From: Mytilisepta virgata
Taxonomy: Eukaryota > Mollusca > Bivalvia > Mytilida > Mytilidae
Assembly: GCA_028015205.1 (NCBI GenBank)
Contig: CM051516.1
Coordinates: 52,704,230 to 52,768,229, forward strand
Reading direction: 5' to 3'
Length of the DNA stretch: 64,000 nucleotides
Shown piece by piece: positions 25,032 through 40,000 of the stretch (the first letter of the stretch is position 1; every line of letters starts with the position of its first letter). The notes beneath the pieces are model-generated. The model did not search any database and had not been told where the DNA came from. It saw only the letters and a program-made list of their open reading frames with translations. A program made the translations under genes and the position numbers.

Positions 25032-28000
25032 CTGTAAATAGAAATCAATAAAAAAGATATAGATAAAGATAAAGATATATTATGTTTATGTGTATTTTCT
25101 TTGGAGTATCAAACCATAAAATTAACCTTCCCTGTAATGTTTTTAAGATTTTTGTTTCGATCTTCAATTTTTGTTTTTAAATAATTAAAACTGATTCAGA
25201 AACAAAAGAGTAACAAAATGTTAAGTAATCTTTCTTATTTATATATGATTCATTTAATTGCCAAGAATAATATTTTACATGTCCTATCCTAATTTACTTT
25301 CGAATATGCACATAAACCACTCTTTAATATACATGTGCTTAGTTCTTTGTTAAAATTCTTACAACAGGTAAAGCAAATTGTACAATATTTCATCTGAAGA
25401 CTTACAAATTGAGAAGCAAATGGTCCAATATTTTGTCCAAATCTTCTCATCACTTCCTGTATATCTCTTGGTTGTATAGCTTTACATGTGATAACATCTA
25501 TGTAACCACCATATTGACTCTAGAATAGAAAACAAAAAAAGTTTTTGTCAGAGATCTTGAAAACAATTCTTTATTATTTATGTTTCTTACAATGTAACCA
25601 GCAACAATACATGAATATATCATTTTCTGCTTGAGATATTTTGTCCTTTTGAACATGTATTCAATCCATTTCAACCCTTTCACTGATAGAACCCCAGCAG
25701 GAAGTCATTTCATGGTAAATCCTGGTGGAATTGATAAAATAGATATAATATCAATTGAATCCTATTAAGATAAATTTCTCATTGTTTCATTCATTTTGTA
25801 CTCATTTAGCAATGAAGTCATCCTGAATAATGATTCTACTTTATTTTTGTTTCAAAAAGATGTATATTTTTGAAATGATAATTGATATTTGCCTGTTTTT
25901 ACTACCAGTGTCCAATTTGTTTCTAAAAATCAAAAACTATAAAGAAATCAACAATTTGTCAGGAAAATCATATTAAATATCAAAATCTGAATTCTGTGGA
26001 AATCAGTTGTGCCTTTAAGCTTAAAAATCTATATATTCTGCTACAAGTTGTTCCATCAAAGTTGAAATCAAGGAAGGATTTGTTTTACCTTTTTTCTCTT
26101 TTTAGCCTTAGCTTTACCAGACTGTTGAGAATTTGTGCCAGCTGTAGATGTAGTCTGTGATTGGGTAGTTGTTGTTGATGTCTCTGTTGGACTTGTCTGC
26201 AATGAGTTAGTATATTTAGTTGTTGTCATAATACAGGTACTGTTTACCTTTCTTATTGCACATATATTAAAGTCCAAATAAATTTTTTCATGACGATGCC
26301 TTATAAAAATCTAAAATATTGTATTTTGTACAATTAGAAAGTAGTCAAGTAAAATGATAGCAAAACTGGAAATTCTGACAAAAGGTTACAACCCTAAACT
26401 TGAAATTTTTAAACTCTTCAGCAGTTACAGATGTATTATAGTTCTGAGATTATCCTCAGCCTTCATTAAAATTAATGAAATGAGCATGCTAATAAGTTTA
26501 AGGATTGACTGAAATTTTTTTTTCAGTCTATGAAGAAATAACCTCAATCACGTGATGCACACTAAATAACCCTTGAAAGTGTGCACCATGTGCATTGAGA
26601 TTATTTCAAATAGAATGAAAACAAAATTATTGTCAATCCTTATAATTTAATATCAATGGTTGTTTTGACATCTAAAACATCAGGATTCTCTTTAATGACG
26701 TCATAGTAGAAAAGAAAATTTAGTCTATGATATGACAGACGAAAAAAATTTGACAATCAAATGGTGGGTAACATCCAATATTAAATTATTCCCAGATAAA
26801 CTACATGAAAATTACATATTTTTAAAAATTTTGTTTGGTAAATTGTATTGCTGTATTGTTAAAATATTGATTTTATTGTAATTATGTCTCCTGTTAGACA
26901 TTTAGGTGTCTGATGACTTATTTAATACATCCTCCCAAGTCAGGGTTTTGTATCCACGTTCGTATCTACAAACCCCTGACATCACACATTCATATTTTGC
27001 GGGTCAGTAGGAACGAATATGGAGGATGATTTAATAAAGTATTCAAGGCACTTGGTAAAAAAACAAAAAAGCAGGAATGGAAACAGGAAAGGTCGTATTG
27101 CTCAAATGGAAATTTGATGCCAATACTTACAATTGTTTAAAGTCATTGTCAAGGTTATTCCATAAATGCTATGTGACAATTCATTGGTGATTGTCATCTG
27201 GAAGACTTTTGAATGAAGAACAAATAGATAAGATGATTTCCAGAAAATATCTAATAATCTTTTGTATATTATAACTATAGCCAATGTGGGGGCATTAAAC
27301 TTAACCCCTGAAAGGAATGAGTATCTCATTTTAAAAATATACTAGTAGTACATATACAATGTATACACAATTGTTTATATACTAGTAGTACATATACAAT
27401 GTATACACAATTGTTTACATATACAATGTATACACAATTGTTTATATACTAGTAGTACATATACAATGTATACACAATTGTTTAACAAGACAAGACAAGA
27501 AATTTTCATTGGGATCATTAAATCTAGTACCAGTACTAAAAGCAAACCTTCTACAGTTTTCACAGCAAACTTTTCTGTCAATCTAGCTAGGAGTTTCAAG
27601 AACACTTTTTTTTAGTGTGGACAGAAGACATATACAAATGATGGCAACAGCTCCAAGCTGAGGTTAAGGACAAGATGTGGCACAAAAGATGGGTAAAATT
27701 AAAAAACCAAACAAAACAGAAACAGCAGCAATACTTTGTAACCAATGAAAATCAAGATTTCCATGATGCAGAGTCCATTTAGACATTACAGTATTCTGTG
27801 ATTGTGACAAAAATATTTCTGAACCACCATCACTTCATTAACATAGAATAATAGTACACTGTACATAGCAAAGTCTTGATTGTCACCAGTAACAAGCAAT
27901 GTGACTGTTCCTAACAGATCTTGTCAGAAATATCCATGAATTGACAAATTATCAAGTTTGTTTTTTGGGGGTTTTATTTTGTCTGGCTTGCATTAATGTG

Positions 28001-31000
28001 TTATTTGATGGGTTTATATTAGCTGTATATTGCTATGGCTAGAACGGTGTGTGCAATTCTCTGAATATAAAAGTGTTGGGTCTTTTTTTTAACCTTAGTT
28101 ATCTTTGTACCAGTGGAGCATAACAGCTGTCTAAGACTTTGGGATGATATAGTGTCAGGATTGCTGGCCTAAAATAATTACTATCATTAAATATTTTCTG
28201 ACTGTTTACAGTGGATTCAATTGTTTTTGTGTGGGCATCAATTTTTATGCTTCTGTGAAAAAAAAATTTTGAGGATATTAAATTCACCATTTTTGAAATT
28301 TTCTTATAGGAAATATGTAAACTGTATTCTCTCAACTCATGTACATGTATTTAAATTTTTGGTTTAACTGCATTCACAAAAACCTTTAAATTGCTATCCA
28401 ACAAAACAAAATGAATCCTCAGTTTTAAAATGAACATTTTTTTCTAAATCAAACTGAAATTATGTTTAAACTGTAAATAAAATGTCCTCATTATCAAAGT
28501 ATAATTAATTGAGGAGTTAAATAACTAAAGAAAATAAGACGTTTAAGATACTTGGAACCAACTGATTGTCTAAGCTCAGTATTTTTCACATACCAGTATA
28601 ACAAAGATCGTCACATTTTCCTTGACAGCAACTAAATTCTATAATATTATTAATGTTTAATAATAAATTAAGAAATATATATACCAGTACCTGCGTAACA
28701 GGGCGAAGTAGTTGTCTCAAGCTCTCAGATTGTGTCGAGGTATCGGACTGTGTTGTCTGTAAAGTAAATAATCACATTTACAAGCATATGTTTGTTTAGT
28801 TGGCGCTTTACGCCATTTTCAGCACTTTTGGCCAGTGGCCACTTTTTAATTGGTGGAGGAAGCCAGAGTACCCGGAGAGAACTACCAACCTTTGGTAGGA
28901 AAATTGTCAATCCTTGTCAATTAAGATTGGAGTCGAACACACCCCGCCACAGGTGAGATTCGAACTCACAACCTCAGCTTTGACAGGCTAGTGATCATTA
29001 GTAGTCGCTAGTGATCATTAGTAGTCATGACGAACTACCTAGACCACTCGGCCACCGAGGCCCCCTTGGATCTTACTACCCATCCACTTACCCTAAAGAC
29101 ATCTCTACATCAACAAAATAATATGTTTTTTTTTTTTTTTGAAAATCGTGTTAAATTATGTCTGATTAAAATTTTGACATTAAGGATGTTCGCTGGTCAT
29201 GTTTTTGAATTTTTGTCAGATGTTCAGAATCATCTGGTTTTATCCATTTCAATGCCATAAATTATTTTTCCCGCTAACACCCATTTTTCTATTCATAAAT
29301 CTTTTACATGCAGAATAATAAGCAATTTGTAAAAATCTTATAAAATAATTGTTATTATCTAATGGTTTTTAAGAAATAAAACTTGTCAATGATAAAGCTA
29401 TGTTCAGACGTCAGATCAATGTCAGACTAGGTTTAGAGGAGTTCAAGATTCATAGACAGAAAGATTGACAGAGTATTATATACCCCCCCCCCCCCCTCCC
29501 AAACACACACACAAAATGAATGAAATAAAAATTTCCTTTGTGGGCAGTAAAATAAAATTTCAAAAGTAATGAATAAATTTCTTCTGAGCTATATTTCTAT
29601 TAAGGTACTTCTAACAGGAGGGAAAATTTGTTTTGTTTGCGGTGTAGGTATAGGGGAAGCTGGTCATGGTTATATAATAAACTCAGGACAAGTAATGACA
29701 TTACTTCTTGTTGTTGTTTGAGGGTATAGGGACAGCTGTACCACTGTAACAGGTCTTGGAATATACTTACAACAGGAGGTGAAGTTACGCCTTGTGGTGT
29801 TGGTGTTGTTGGTGGTACCGGAGCACCTGGTCCAGTGACAGGGGACTGGTCATATAAGTTAACACAGACACTGGGTTTGTTCCTATCCAGAGGATCAGAA
29901 GAAACTACTTTCATGTCTTGTTTAACCAGTAAGGCTAAGTCTACAATCTGAAAGATAATTACATTTATATATACAGTTAAGTACATTTGTGACAAAACTT
30001 ATGGGAATATGGAAATACTACTGGCACATCCTGTAATGTCTGATGAAGTAAAAAACTGATTTATTAATGATACATGTATACTATACCATAATATAATTGT
30101 TATATGAAGTTTTATATAAAAATACAATTTCTTCAGGCATAAATCAATTATATCATGTAATACTTTAAAGGTACAGGTGCTTTACTTGCTGGCTTTTTAC
30201 ATTTTGGTTAAATATAGAAATATAAATAATCTGGCATTTTTGGGATACCAATTTCATTAAAACTATTAAATGTGAACATATTTTTTTTCAAAGTTTTAGA
30301 GGTATTAATACAACACCTATTACCAGCGAATGTTGTGAATGCTTAAATCTAGAATTCATACATATTTTTTTATAATAAATTCAAGTACTTTCCCATGTCT
30401 TTCAATATTAAAAGTTTCAATTTTTCTGTAAAATTACTGAAGCTCTTCTATTTACAATTAAATGGTGTACAAACTAGAATTATGACATGACCTCATTAAG
30501 TGATACAAGCTTTAAACATGTAAAACCCTTAAGTTAGATTATCTCCCTCTGCAAGCAACCTGCGATAATTTTCTTGCTTCATGCACATCTACATATGATG
30601 CCCATCCTTCATACAGTTTCAAAATCCACCCCCCAAACTGTGTTTGCGGAAGGGGGGGGTATAATTAATGATAGCAAATTAAAGTTGTCAAGAACATTCA
30701 ATTACCAACTAAAAATACAAGTAACATCAAAGACCTTTTATTTTTGTCTTTTAATGACCTGTGCAAACCATGCACATATTAAAATAAGACAATTTGCTTA
30801 TTATAATCCTTTTGCTTATTTTGTTTTTTTATGCAACCTATATATATATATATGCTGAGAGAATTTAAGGGTGATGTAGTGTATTCATTAAATTTTGTTG
30901 GGCATAAATTTTTATGGTTTTTACAGTTCCAACAAAAACATGAATTTAAGAGTACAACATGATCTCCATATTATAGCATGTTATCAGCAGAAAATGAACA

Positions 31001-34000
31001 GAACCCCAAACTCTACTTTCCTCAAAACTGTAAATTTTCATCAGCACAATTAAATAAAATCCATTATACCATGTGCTTCTTAAAATTTTCAAACCATGTG
31101 TCCTTCAAAATTGTAGAGAACTACAAAACCGTTAAGATATTCAATTCTAAACATACTGATCAGGTCTAATCAGATTTCAGGAAACAGATCGGCAATAAAT
31201 GATGTAATAATAACAAAGAGAAATGTCAAAGTAATATGTATCAATCTATAAATCTTCTTTTGTTTTCCTTTAATGTTTGAATCAAAACTAGAATCTTACT
31301 AATTACTTTCTGATTCCAGTTTTAGAAATTGATTTTATTATAAAATATATGTTATCACTGACTAATATTGTGACATTTAAAAGAGAAATATCCTGTTTCG
31401 AAATAATTAAAGTTAATTAACTTACATAATTTGTTGAATTATATATGAAGATAAAACACTATTTAAATCTATGTACTTTTCTGCAAATTTTAAATATAGA
31501 TTAGGCTAGGCAGCTGAGGGATTAGTAAAGGAAGACCATTTGGTTCTGAATTCAATACATGTATTAAGAACCAAAAATAATAATATGGCCTGATCTGGAG
31601 GAGCATTTTCTTTTGGTTTTCAGTCAATTCTTGGGGAAGTGTAAATTACTTAGCTATGTTCTGTATAAAAATGAAGAATCTGGCTACACTTTCATTGAAA
31701 ATGAATATTCTGACCACATTTAACATGCCAGGTACTGCTCCCTATCAGAAGTAAATTTTCATTCCCTAACAATACAATAGAAATTTATATATTATATAAT
31801 ATTTTGGTGAAGAAAACTTTGGCAGTTTAGTGGTCTAGTAAATTACTACTTATGATCACTAGTCTGTCAAAATTGACGTGAGTTTCAGTCCAGTTTGTGG
31901 TCACTGGTGACATCTATCTTCTGCTCCAATCTTAACTGACAAAGATAGCTGGTTTTTCTGCCAAAAGTCAAAAGTCCTTTCCATTGTGGCTTCCACCATC
32001 AATGAAAGCATCAAGATGACTGACAGTAAGCCAAATTTTCCTTAACCAGTTTTTGGAGCTTAGAGCTCGTCTGCCTGATCGCAGATCCTCCAGACAAATT
32101 GCAGCACTTCAACAAACCAATAATCAAATTTTTTCCATTGTAAAATCCAGTTAACTAGCCACTATGATATATTCAAAATGTGCTGAAAGTTGTGTAAAAC
32201 CACAATATACACCAAATTTCAGAAAACATCGAACCTGAGCTACTGTTTCATAAGAAAAATATGACAGCACTTCTAATGCATGTGGATTTGGTTTGACTTC
32301 TAAATTAATTCCTGATAATAACCATTCCTTAAACCTCTGTGTTTTGTATCTTCTATCTGTAAAAGAAATGGGTCTATATTCACTTGTTCAAATATGCTTC
32401 AAATCAAATGATATTTTGAATTGTACTACTGATTCTTAATATCAATGCAATTTTAAATAACATTTCCAGATTCAGTATTATAGCTGAAGTTTTCAGTGCT
32501 CTTTGCTTCTCAAAGACCCCAAAACATTATATTGGAAATATACTTGATGATTACTCACTGAAACTAGCTTGTCTGGCTTCAAAATACTCCATGTACTGTT
32601 TGGTATCCATCCCCCTTGTTCTTAATTCTGCTCTCTGTAACAAAATAAGGCTATCAAATTAATGGATCTAATAAATATATATTACACTTATAACTTTTAC
32701 AGTAATTAAAGTCAGTTAACTTTTTTGACACTTATTTTTACTGATTAGACAAAAGATATATTCTTCAGCATTTTTAAATTTGTGGAATTTTAATTTCAAA
32801 TTACTCTGGATAAATCTACAAGTGTTTTACAGCCAGTTCTACAAGACTTTACTGTTGTTAGATTTATGTCTAGTGGTTAATATTTCATGCATATTCATGA
32901 TGAGAATGAGTTCAACAATGCTAGATAATTAAGAAATAGGGGTGTCTGAGTCAAAGGATACCAAAGGGAAGCACTTTTGAAAAGGTTGGATGCTTGGGTA
33001 GAGATGGATAAATTACACTTCTGTAGAACATATTAAGGAGGCGTAGTGTTCTCCAAATTGTTACCAATTACAGTCTGTGGTCAGGTTTTCCATATTATCA
33101 TCTGACAATCCCCCAACAAGAGGGTCTCCCCTATCCCCCATCTGCGATGTGCTAGGCAGATCTGTAGGATTAGCTCCCATGATCCATAATAGGTATCTAG
33201 AGTTATAGTACACTAAGAATTGTTTTCCATAAAGTTACTTAAGAGTGCAATTCTTATATAATTGGTTACATTCTGAGCATACCACTAGCCAAACAATACA
33301 GTGTATTCTTATGGTTCTGAGTACTCTATTTTCAAGATATAAAGTATAGAAATTTTTCAAAATTGTGAAATTCTGTAACTAGAGACTCTCAGGAGCCTGT
33401 ATACCTCACCAGTATTCATGGCTGAAAGTAGAGAAGGTGTCTAAAACTGAAAATTCGGAAGAATCCAGTATTTTATATAGAAATATATAGAGACTTTCAG
33501 CATTTCATCTGCCATTGAAGTCAGTATCTAGTGTCAACTAACACAATTATAAAAGGTCAATTTTAACTAAAACTTTCAGTGACAGTTATCTTGGATTTCC
33601 TATAGTACAGTCAAACACTTCTATATAGCAAATTACTGTCTATAACAGGCACTGTGAAAAAGTCCCCATTATGAACTTGCATATTTTACCTCTAAATAAA
33701 GGGCACCTGGTCATAACAGGCAGTTGAAAAACAAAATGCACTGTGAGCCATTACTCACTAGTGATATCCCCACTTTGCAATAATGTAGAAAAACAAATGA
33801 TCATGTCAAACAGGAGGTTGATATTGCCTTGGTCTGAAAACATATCCCACAATATGGTGTACCTATAGAAGGCTTGTGACACAATATAAATCAGCTGTGA
33901 TTAGTTGCAGAGAAAAGTGTGACAAAAAATTTTGTATTCAAAACCATAAGGTCAAAACAAAATCAAAGTCGTCAAACAGGAAGTTGATGTCGCCTTGGTC

Positions 34001-37000
34001 GTATCCCACAATATGGCGTACCTATAGAAGGCTTGTGACAATATATCATGCCACTGTGATGATCAGTTGCAGAGAAAAGTGACGAAAATTTTTGTTAGGG
34101 ACAGACAAGGCAAGCACGGAACCACAAGGGTAAAACAGTATACCCCCTTCTAGTTTGGAGCAAGGGTATAATTATGGGGCCTGGCAGCCATGTTTTAGGC
34201 AGCACAGTACCAAAGTAACAAGAATTATCTTTGTCCTCATAATTATAATATCATATTTGGTGTTATCAATCAATTCGATTGTTCTTCATCAAAAGAACTT
34301 TTAATACATTTCCCATAGTGTACAATTTAAATAAGTCGGATTTTCGATAGGAATTAAAGTAATATCACTTATTTATACACACATATTTATAAATCAGGTA
34401 AGTCGTTCTTAAGTTTCTCAAAGTTCAGATGGACAAGAGAAACCAAGTGATGGCAATAGCTCATTTAACTTAAATTTCTATTTAACGAGTAATAACTGTA
34501 ACATTGAACTGTTACGAAGTCTCCCAAACGAAGTAACTGATATCTCGAATGCCTTACATTGTATTCAATAAATTATTTGTTTTTCAGAGACTTGAATGGG
34601 GAAATTGTTGCTATAAAGTTTGTGCATACTTAATGGAGAGGTTACTTGAAAATCTTGATATGGGTATTTTTTGTGACCCGAGTTTTACAGTCATACAATG
34701 TCACACTTGATCAACTTTTGCTTGTCAACATGCTGCATTGACAGAGATATATTTCAATATTTCTGAACCGTTTACAAGAACTTATTTTATTGTATGGTGT
34801 AATAAAATGCATTCCGTTTTATTAAATAAAAATAACTAGAGGCTCTCAAGAGCCTGTATCGCTCACCTGGATTTAACTTTTCACCTTGAGCAGACCTAAA
34901 AATTTCAGTGTTGCAGTCAATTTGGATGGTTTTTCTATAGGATTGTATGTTAAACTAATTTCAGCTGTGGCAGTCATCTTGGTTAACAGTCCAGGTCAAC
35001 GGATATATTTCTAAAAGAGAACCATCTAAGGACCATTACTGCTAAGTCTTGTTCCAACCGGCTAAGCGGTTTCAGACAAGCAGATTTTTAAATGAATTTT
35101 CCTATAGGGTCCAATATTTAACAAAGTTCAGTGTGGCAGCCATCTTGGTTGACAATCCGGGTGATCGGGACACATTTCAAAAAGAGGACCTCCTAAAGAC
35201 CAATGCTGCCAAGTCTCGCTCCAATATGTCAAGTGGTTTTAGACAAGAAGATTTTTCAATGAATTTTTCCATAGGGCCCTATGTTAAACTAAGTTCGGGT
35301 GTGGCGGCCATCTTGGTTGACAGTCTGGGTCATCGCACAAAATTCTGAAAGAGGACCATCTAAGGACCATTGCTACCATGTCTAATTCTAATGAGGAACC
35401 AGAGTGAGTTATCTTTTCCTAACCAATGTAGGAAAGGGAGATAATTAAATTCTCTCCCTTTTGTCCTGAGGCTAAAAGGTAGACAAATTTATTATCTCCC
35501 TTACCTACATTGGTTAGGAAAAGATAACTCACTCTGGTTTCTCATTGGCTTAGTGGTTTCAGACGAGAAGATTTTTGAGTTTATTTCCCATAGGGTCCTA
35601 TGTTAAACTAAGTTCTGCTGTGGTGGCCATCTTGGTTCACAGTCCACGAAATCAGACATATTTCTGAAAAAGGACCTCCTAAGGACCAATGCTGCCAAGT
35701 CCTGCTCCAATATGTCAACTGGTTTCAGACAAGAAGATTTTTCAATGAATTTTCCTATAGGACCCTATATTAAACTAAGTTCGGTTGTGGCGGCCATCTT
35801 GGTTGACAGTCCAGCTTATCAGACACAACTTTGTTAGAGGACCATCTAAGAACCATTGCTGCCAAGTCTGGTTCCAATTGGTCAAGTGGTTTAAGATCAT
35901 TAGATTTTTCAATGAATTTTCACATAGGGCCCTATGTTAAACTAAGTTCAGCTGTGGCGGCCATCTTGGTTAACAGTCCGGGTCATTGGACATATTTCTG
36001 AAAGAGAACCACCTAAGAATCATTAGTGCCAACTTTGGTTCCAACTGGCCTTGTAGTTTCACATAAGAAGATTTTATAAAACCCCCCTTTTTTTTCTATT
36101 TTTAGTAACAGTAGCCATGTCGGTTGGAAGTCGGAGATGCCAGACATAATTTTGGAAGGGGGCCACCCAAGGACCATTCCACCAAAGTTTGGTCTCAATT
36201 GGTCCAGTAGTTTGAGAAGAAAAGATCTTTAAAGGAAAGTTTACGCTGGATGCTGTCTTTAAAGGGCAAAAACTCCTATAAGGGGTCAATCAATAATTTT
36301 GGTCATGTTGACTTATTTGTAGATCTTACTTTGTTGAACATTTTTGCTGTTTACAGTTTGTCTTTATCTGTAATAATATTCAAGAAAATAACCTAAAACT
36401 GCAAAATTTCCTTCAAATTAACCATTCAGAGGCAATAACCCAACAAAGGGTTGACCGATTTGTCTGAAAATTTTACGACAGGTAGATCATGACCTGATGA
36501 ACATTTTCACCCCATCAGTTTTGCTCTTATTGCTTTAGTTTTTGAGATATAAGACAAAAACTGCAGTTTACCCCTATGTTCTATTTTTAGCCATGTCGGC
36601 CATGTTGGTTGGCAGGCAGGATCATCGGACACATTTTTTAAACTAGATACCCCAATGATGATTGTGGCCATTTTTGGTTACATTTGGCCCAGTAGTTTCA
36701 GAGGAGAAGATTTTTGTAAAAGTTAACAGACGACGACGACGGACGCCAAGTGATCAGAAAAGCTCACTTGACCTTTCAGGTCAGATGAGCTAATAAAAGA
36801 GACTTCTTACCTGCCATGATAAGTCCTCCGAAAATTTCAATCATATTTATATAAAATGGTACAATGGCAACACAAGAATTTTTTTTAATTTATGACCAAG
36901 GAAATGAAATAATATCTATTTTTACACATTATGTCTGATACATTGATGTCTTCCTTATAAATTAATTAAAAGATAAAACACCACATTAATAATAAAAAAA

Positions 37001-40000
37001 AATATTTGAGTTGCATCTAGCTATAAAGAAAGACAACTCTTTTTTTTATCACAAGAACACCTACAAAAAAGAAAAAAAAAACCAACTGGATAGGTTTTTC
37101 TCTTTCATTTTCATTCATCTGCGTAAGGGTGAGGCAAAATTCAACTTATACATATAAAAATGTAAGGATATGGTGTAAGCATCAATGAATTTATAATGGC
37201 ACCCTTTGATCGCTTTATTTTGGAAAAGGTGTATCTTTCAAAAAAAAAATTCTGCAGTAACTTTTTGGGGGTTTTTCGTGAGGAATAATTTTTCAAGGTC
37301 TTTTCACGAGCATAATGATTTTCCCAACCAGCAGTGATAACCCCCTGGGGAAGTAAACCCCTAGCCTCTTTGAACTGCTCATTATACATCTCAGTGACTT
37401 CATTCAAAACATGAATAGTATTAGGCATATCTAGAAACATCGATCTTTCACCATTGAAAACCTCAGATCCATATCTCTGAGAGTTATTGAGAACTTGAAC
37501 GAACAAAATCGGAGAGGAAGAAAAAACAAGAGGCTCAGAGGGCTGAGCCTGTATCGCTCACCTGGGAGTCACAAACTTTTGATTTGATTTGATGGACTAG
37601 ATTGATTTCTGGAAACTTTGTAAATGACCTTCCATAGATGCCTCATACCAAGTATAAGTTCATTTGGCCAAACGGTTTCAGAGGAGAAGAATTTAAAAAT
37701 TTGACCAAGAGACCATATAAAGGCTTCTGGTGGCCATTTTGTTTTACAGACTATGATAATTTGTGCAAATTTTGTAAAGGACCTTCCATAGATGCTCCAT
37801 ACCAAAAATCAGTTCATTTTGCTTTACGGTTTCAAGGGAGAAGAAGTTTTAAATTTCGACCAATCAGAACATTTAAATGGTCATGCAGGCCATTTTATTT
37901 CACAGACCAGGTGATTTATGCAAACTTTGTAAAGGACCTTACATAGATGCTCCACACCAAAAATCAGTTCATTTGGCTTTACGGTTTCAGAGGAGAAGAA
38001 GTTTTAAATTTCGACCGATCAGTAAATGTAAATGTTCACGCCGGCCATTTTGTTTCAGGGACCATGATGATTTATGCAAACTTTGTAAAGGACCTTCCAT
38101 AAATGCTCCATACCAAAAATCAGTTTATTTGGCTTTACGGTTTCAGAGGAGAAGAAGTTTTAAATTTCGACCAATCAGAACATGTAAATGCTAATGGCGG
38201 CCATTTTGTTTCACAGACCAAAATGATTTATGCAAACTTTGTAAGCGACCTTCCATAGATGCTCCATCCCAAAAATCAGTTCATTTGGATCTACAGTTTC
38301 AGAGGAGGTTTTAAATTTTGACCAATCAGAACATGTAAATGCTCATGGCAGCCATTTTGTTTCACGGATCAGGATAATTTATGCAAACTTTGTAAAGGAC
38401 CTTCCATAGATGCTCCATACCAAAATTCAGTTCATTTGGCTTTAAGGTTTCAGAGGAGAAGAAGTTTTAAATTTGGACCAATCAGAACATGTAAATGCTA
38501 ATGGCGGCCATTTTGTTTCACGGACCGGGATGATTTATGCAAACTTTGTAAAGGACCTTCCATAGAAGCATCAGGCCATGTTTCAGTTCAATAGGTCCAG
38601 GGGTTTCAGAGGAGAAGATGAAAATGTAAAAGTTTACAGACGGACGGATGCCAAGTGATGGCAAAAGCTTTTAGGACAGGTGAGCTAAAAATGTTCGATA
38701 AAAATCGCAAATCAAAATCTATAAGTCTCCCAGTTCGTTTGGGAGACTTAATAAAACTCTTGACTTTCATTTTAGGGTGTTTAAGAAATAGACCTTCTGA
38801 AGGTCCCTCCCCACCCTCCCTCCCATTAATCCACAAAAATTAATGTCAATAAAAATAACTGAATTCACATTATTTGATATATTCATACCACAAGTCGCTC
38901 ATGTTTTACTTCATCAATCTCTTCCAGGTCTTCAAACAGACAAGTTAATTCTCCTATAAAAAGGACAAAAAAAATTGTCATTTAAGAAATAAAACTTTAG
39001 AATATATACCAGTTAAATAATCATTTACTGGCTCATCTGATTGTTATCATGTTATATACCATGTATATCAGTAATTAAACTATCTCACAAACTTTTAATT
39101 AGTTTTTACATTGTGACATGTCACTAACCAAATGAAATAATGATGAATTTTATATAAATATAAAATATGAAAGTGTTCATGGGAAATTAATATAAAATTT
39201 TTATAAAGGAATTTATTATGTTTTGAAATTACAATGTGATGAAAAATGAAATATAACAATAAAGGTAATAAAATTCCTTAAATGAACATTTTTATAGATA
39301 CAACACAGAACCAGAGCTCTATCTAAAACACACAATTTTTTTAATTTTCGAAAATTGATAACTAAGTTCAGAACTTGTGATCATAATTGGAACTAGAGTT
39401 AGGGAGACATAAGAAAATTCTACATCAAAACAGATTATGTAAATTATGTAATCAAAATTTCTGTTGATGAAGCACATTATTTCTTTCTTAATTGTAATAA
39501 AATGCTCCGCTGGGCGCAGCTAGATACGACCGCAGATGTCGAACCCTGAATAGTTGGGGCAATTATGAACACAACATTCAAGCTTGATACAATACTGAAT
39601 TTGGATTGTGAATAAATATTTGACACAGCATAGGTTTCTGACACAGAATGAATGTTGTCTAAGAACTTAAAATTTTTTAATTTACCTATTCAAACCATAT
39701 CAGTATTATTTGTTTTTATATATAAATCAGAAATAACCAATTTAAAATTTAAAATTGGGCACACATAACAATTTCTTGCTATTGCGCAATACTGTGCAAT
39801 TGAAAATTTCTTCAAATATTTGACACATAATAGGTTTCTGACACAGAATAACTGAAATCAAAGAACTTAGAATTGGTCATATGAGTTGAATTTATATTCA
39901 ATTTTTTGCTTCTTGTGCAATACAATATGCTGTGGAGAATTGCCCCCCCCCCCCCCAAAAAAAAAAAAATAATTTACCCCTTTTTTTAGCTTTTGTGCAA

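Noticed and set aside
28940..29068. tRNA gene (A and B boxes on the minus strand)
   Set aside because: The anticodon region holds a duplicated AT-rich insert and the boxes are followed by a SINE body, so it is a tRNA-derived SINE head.
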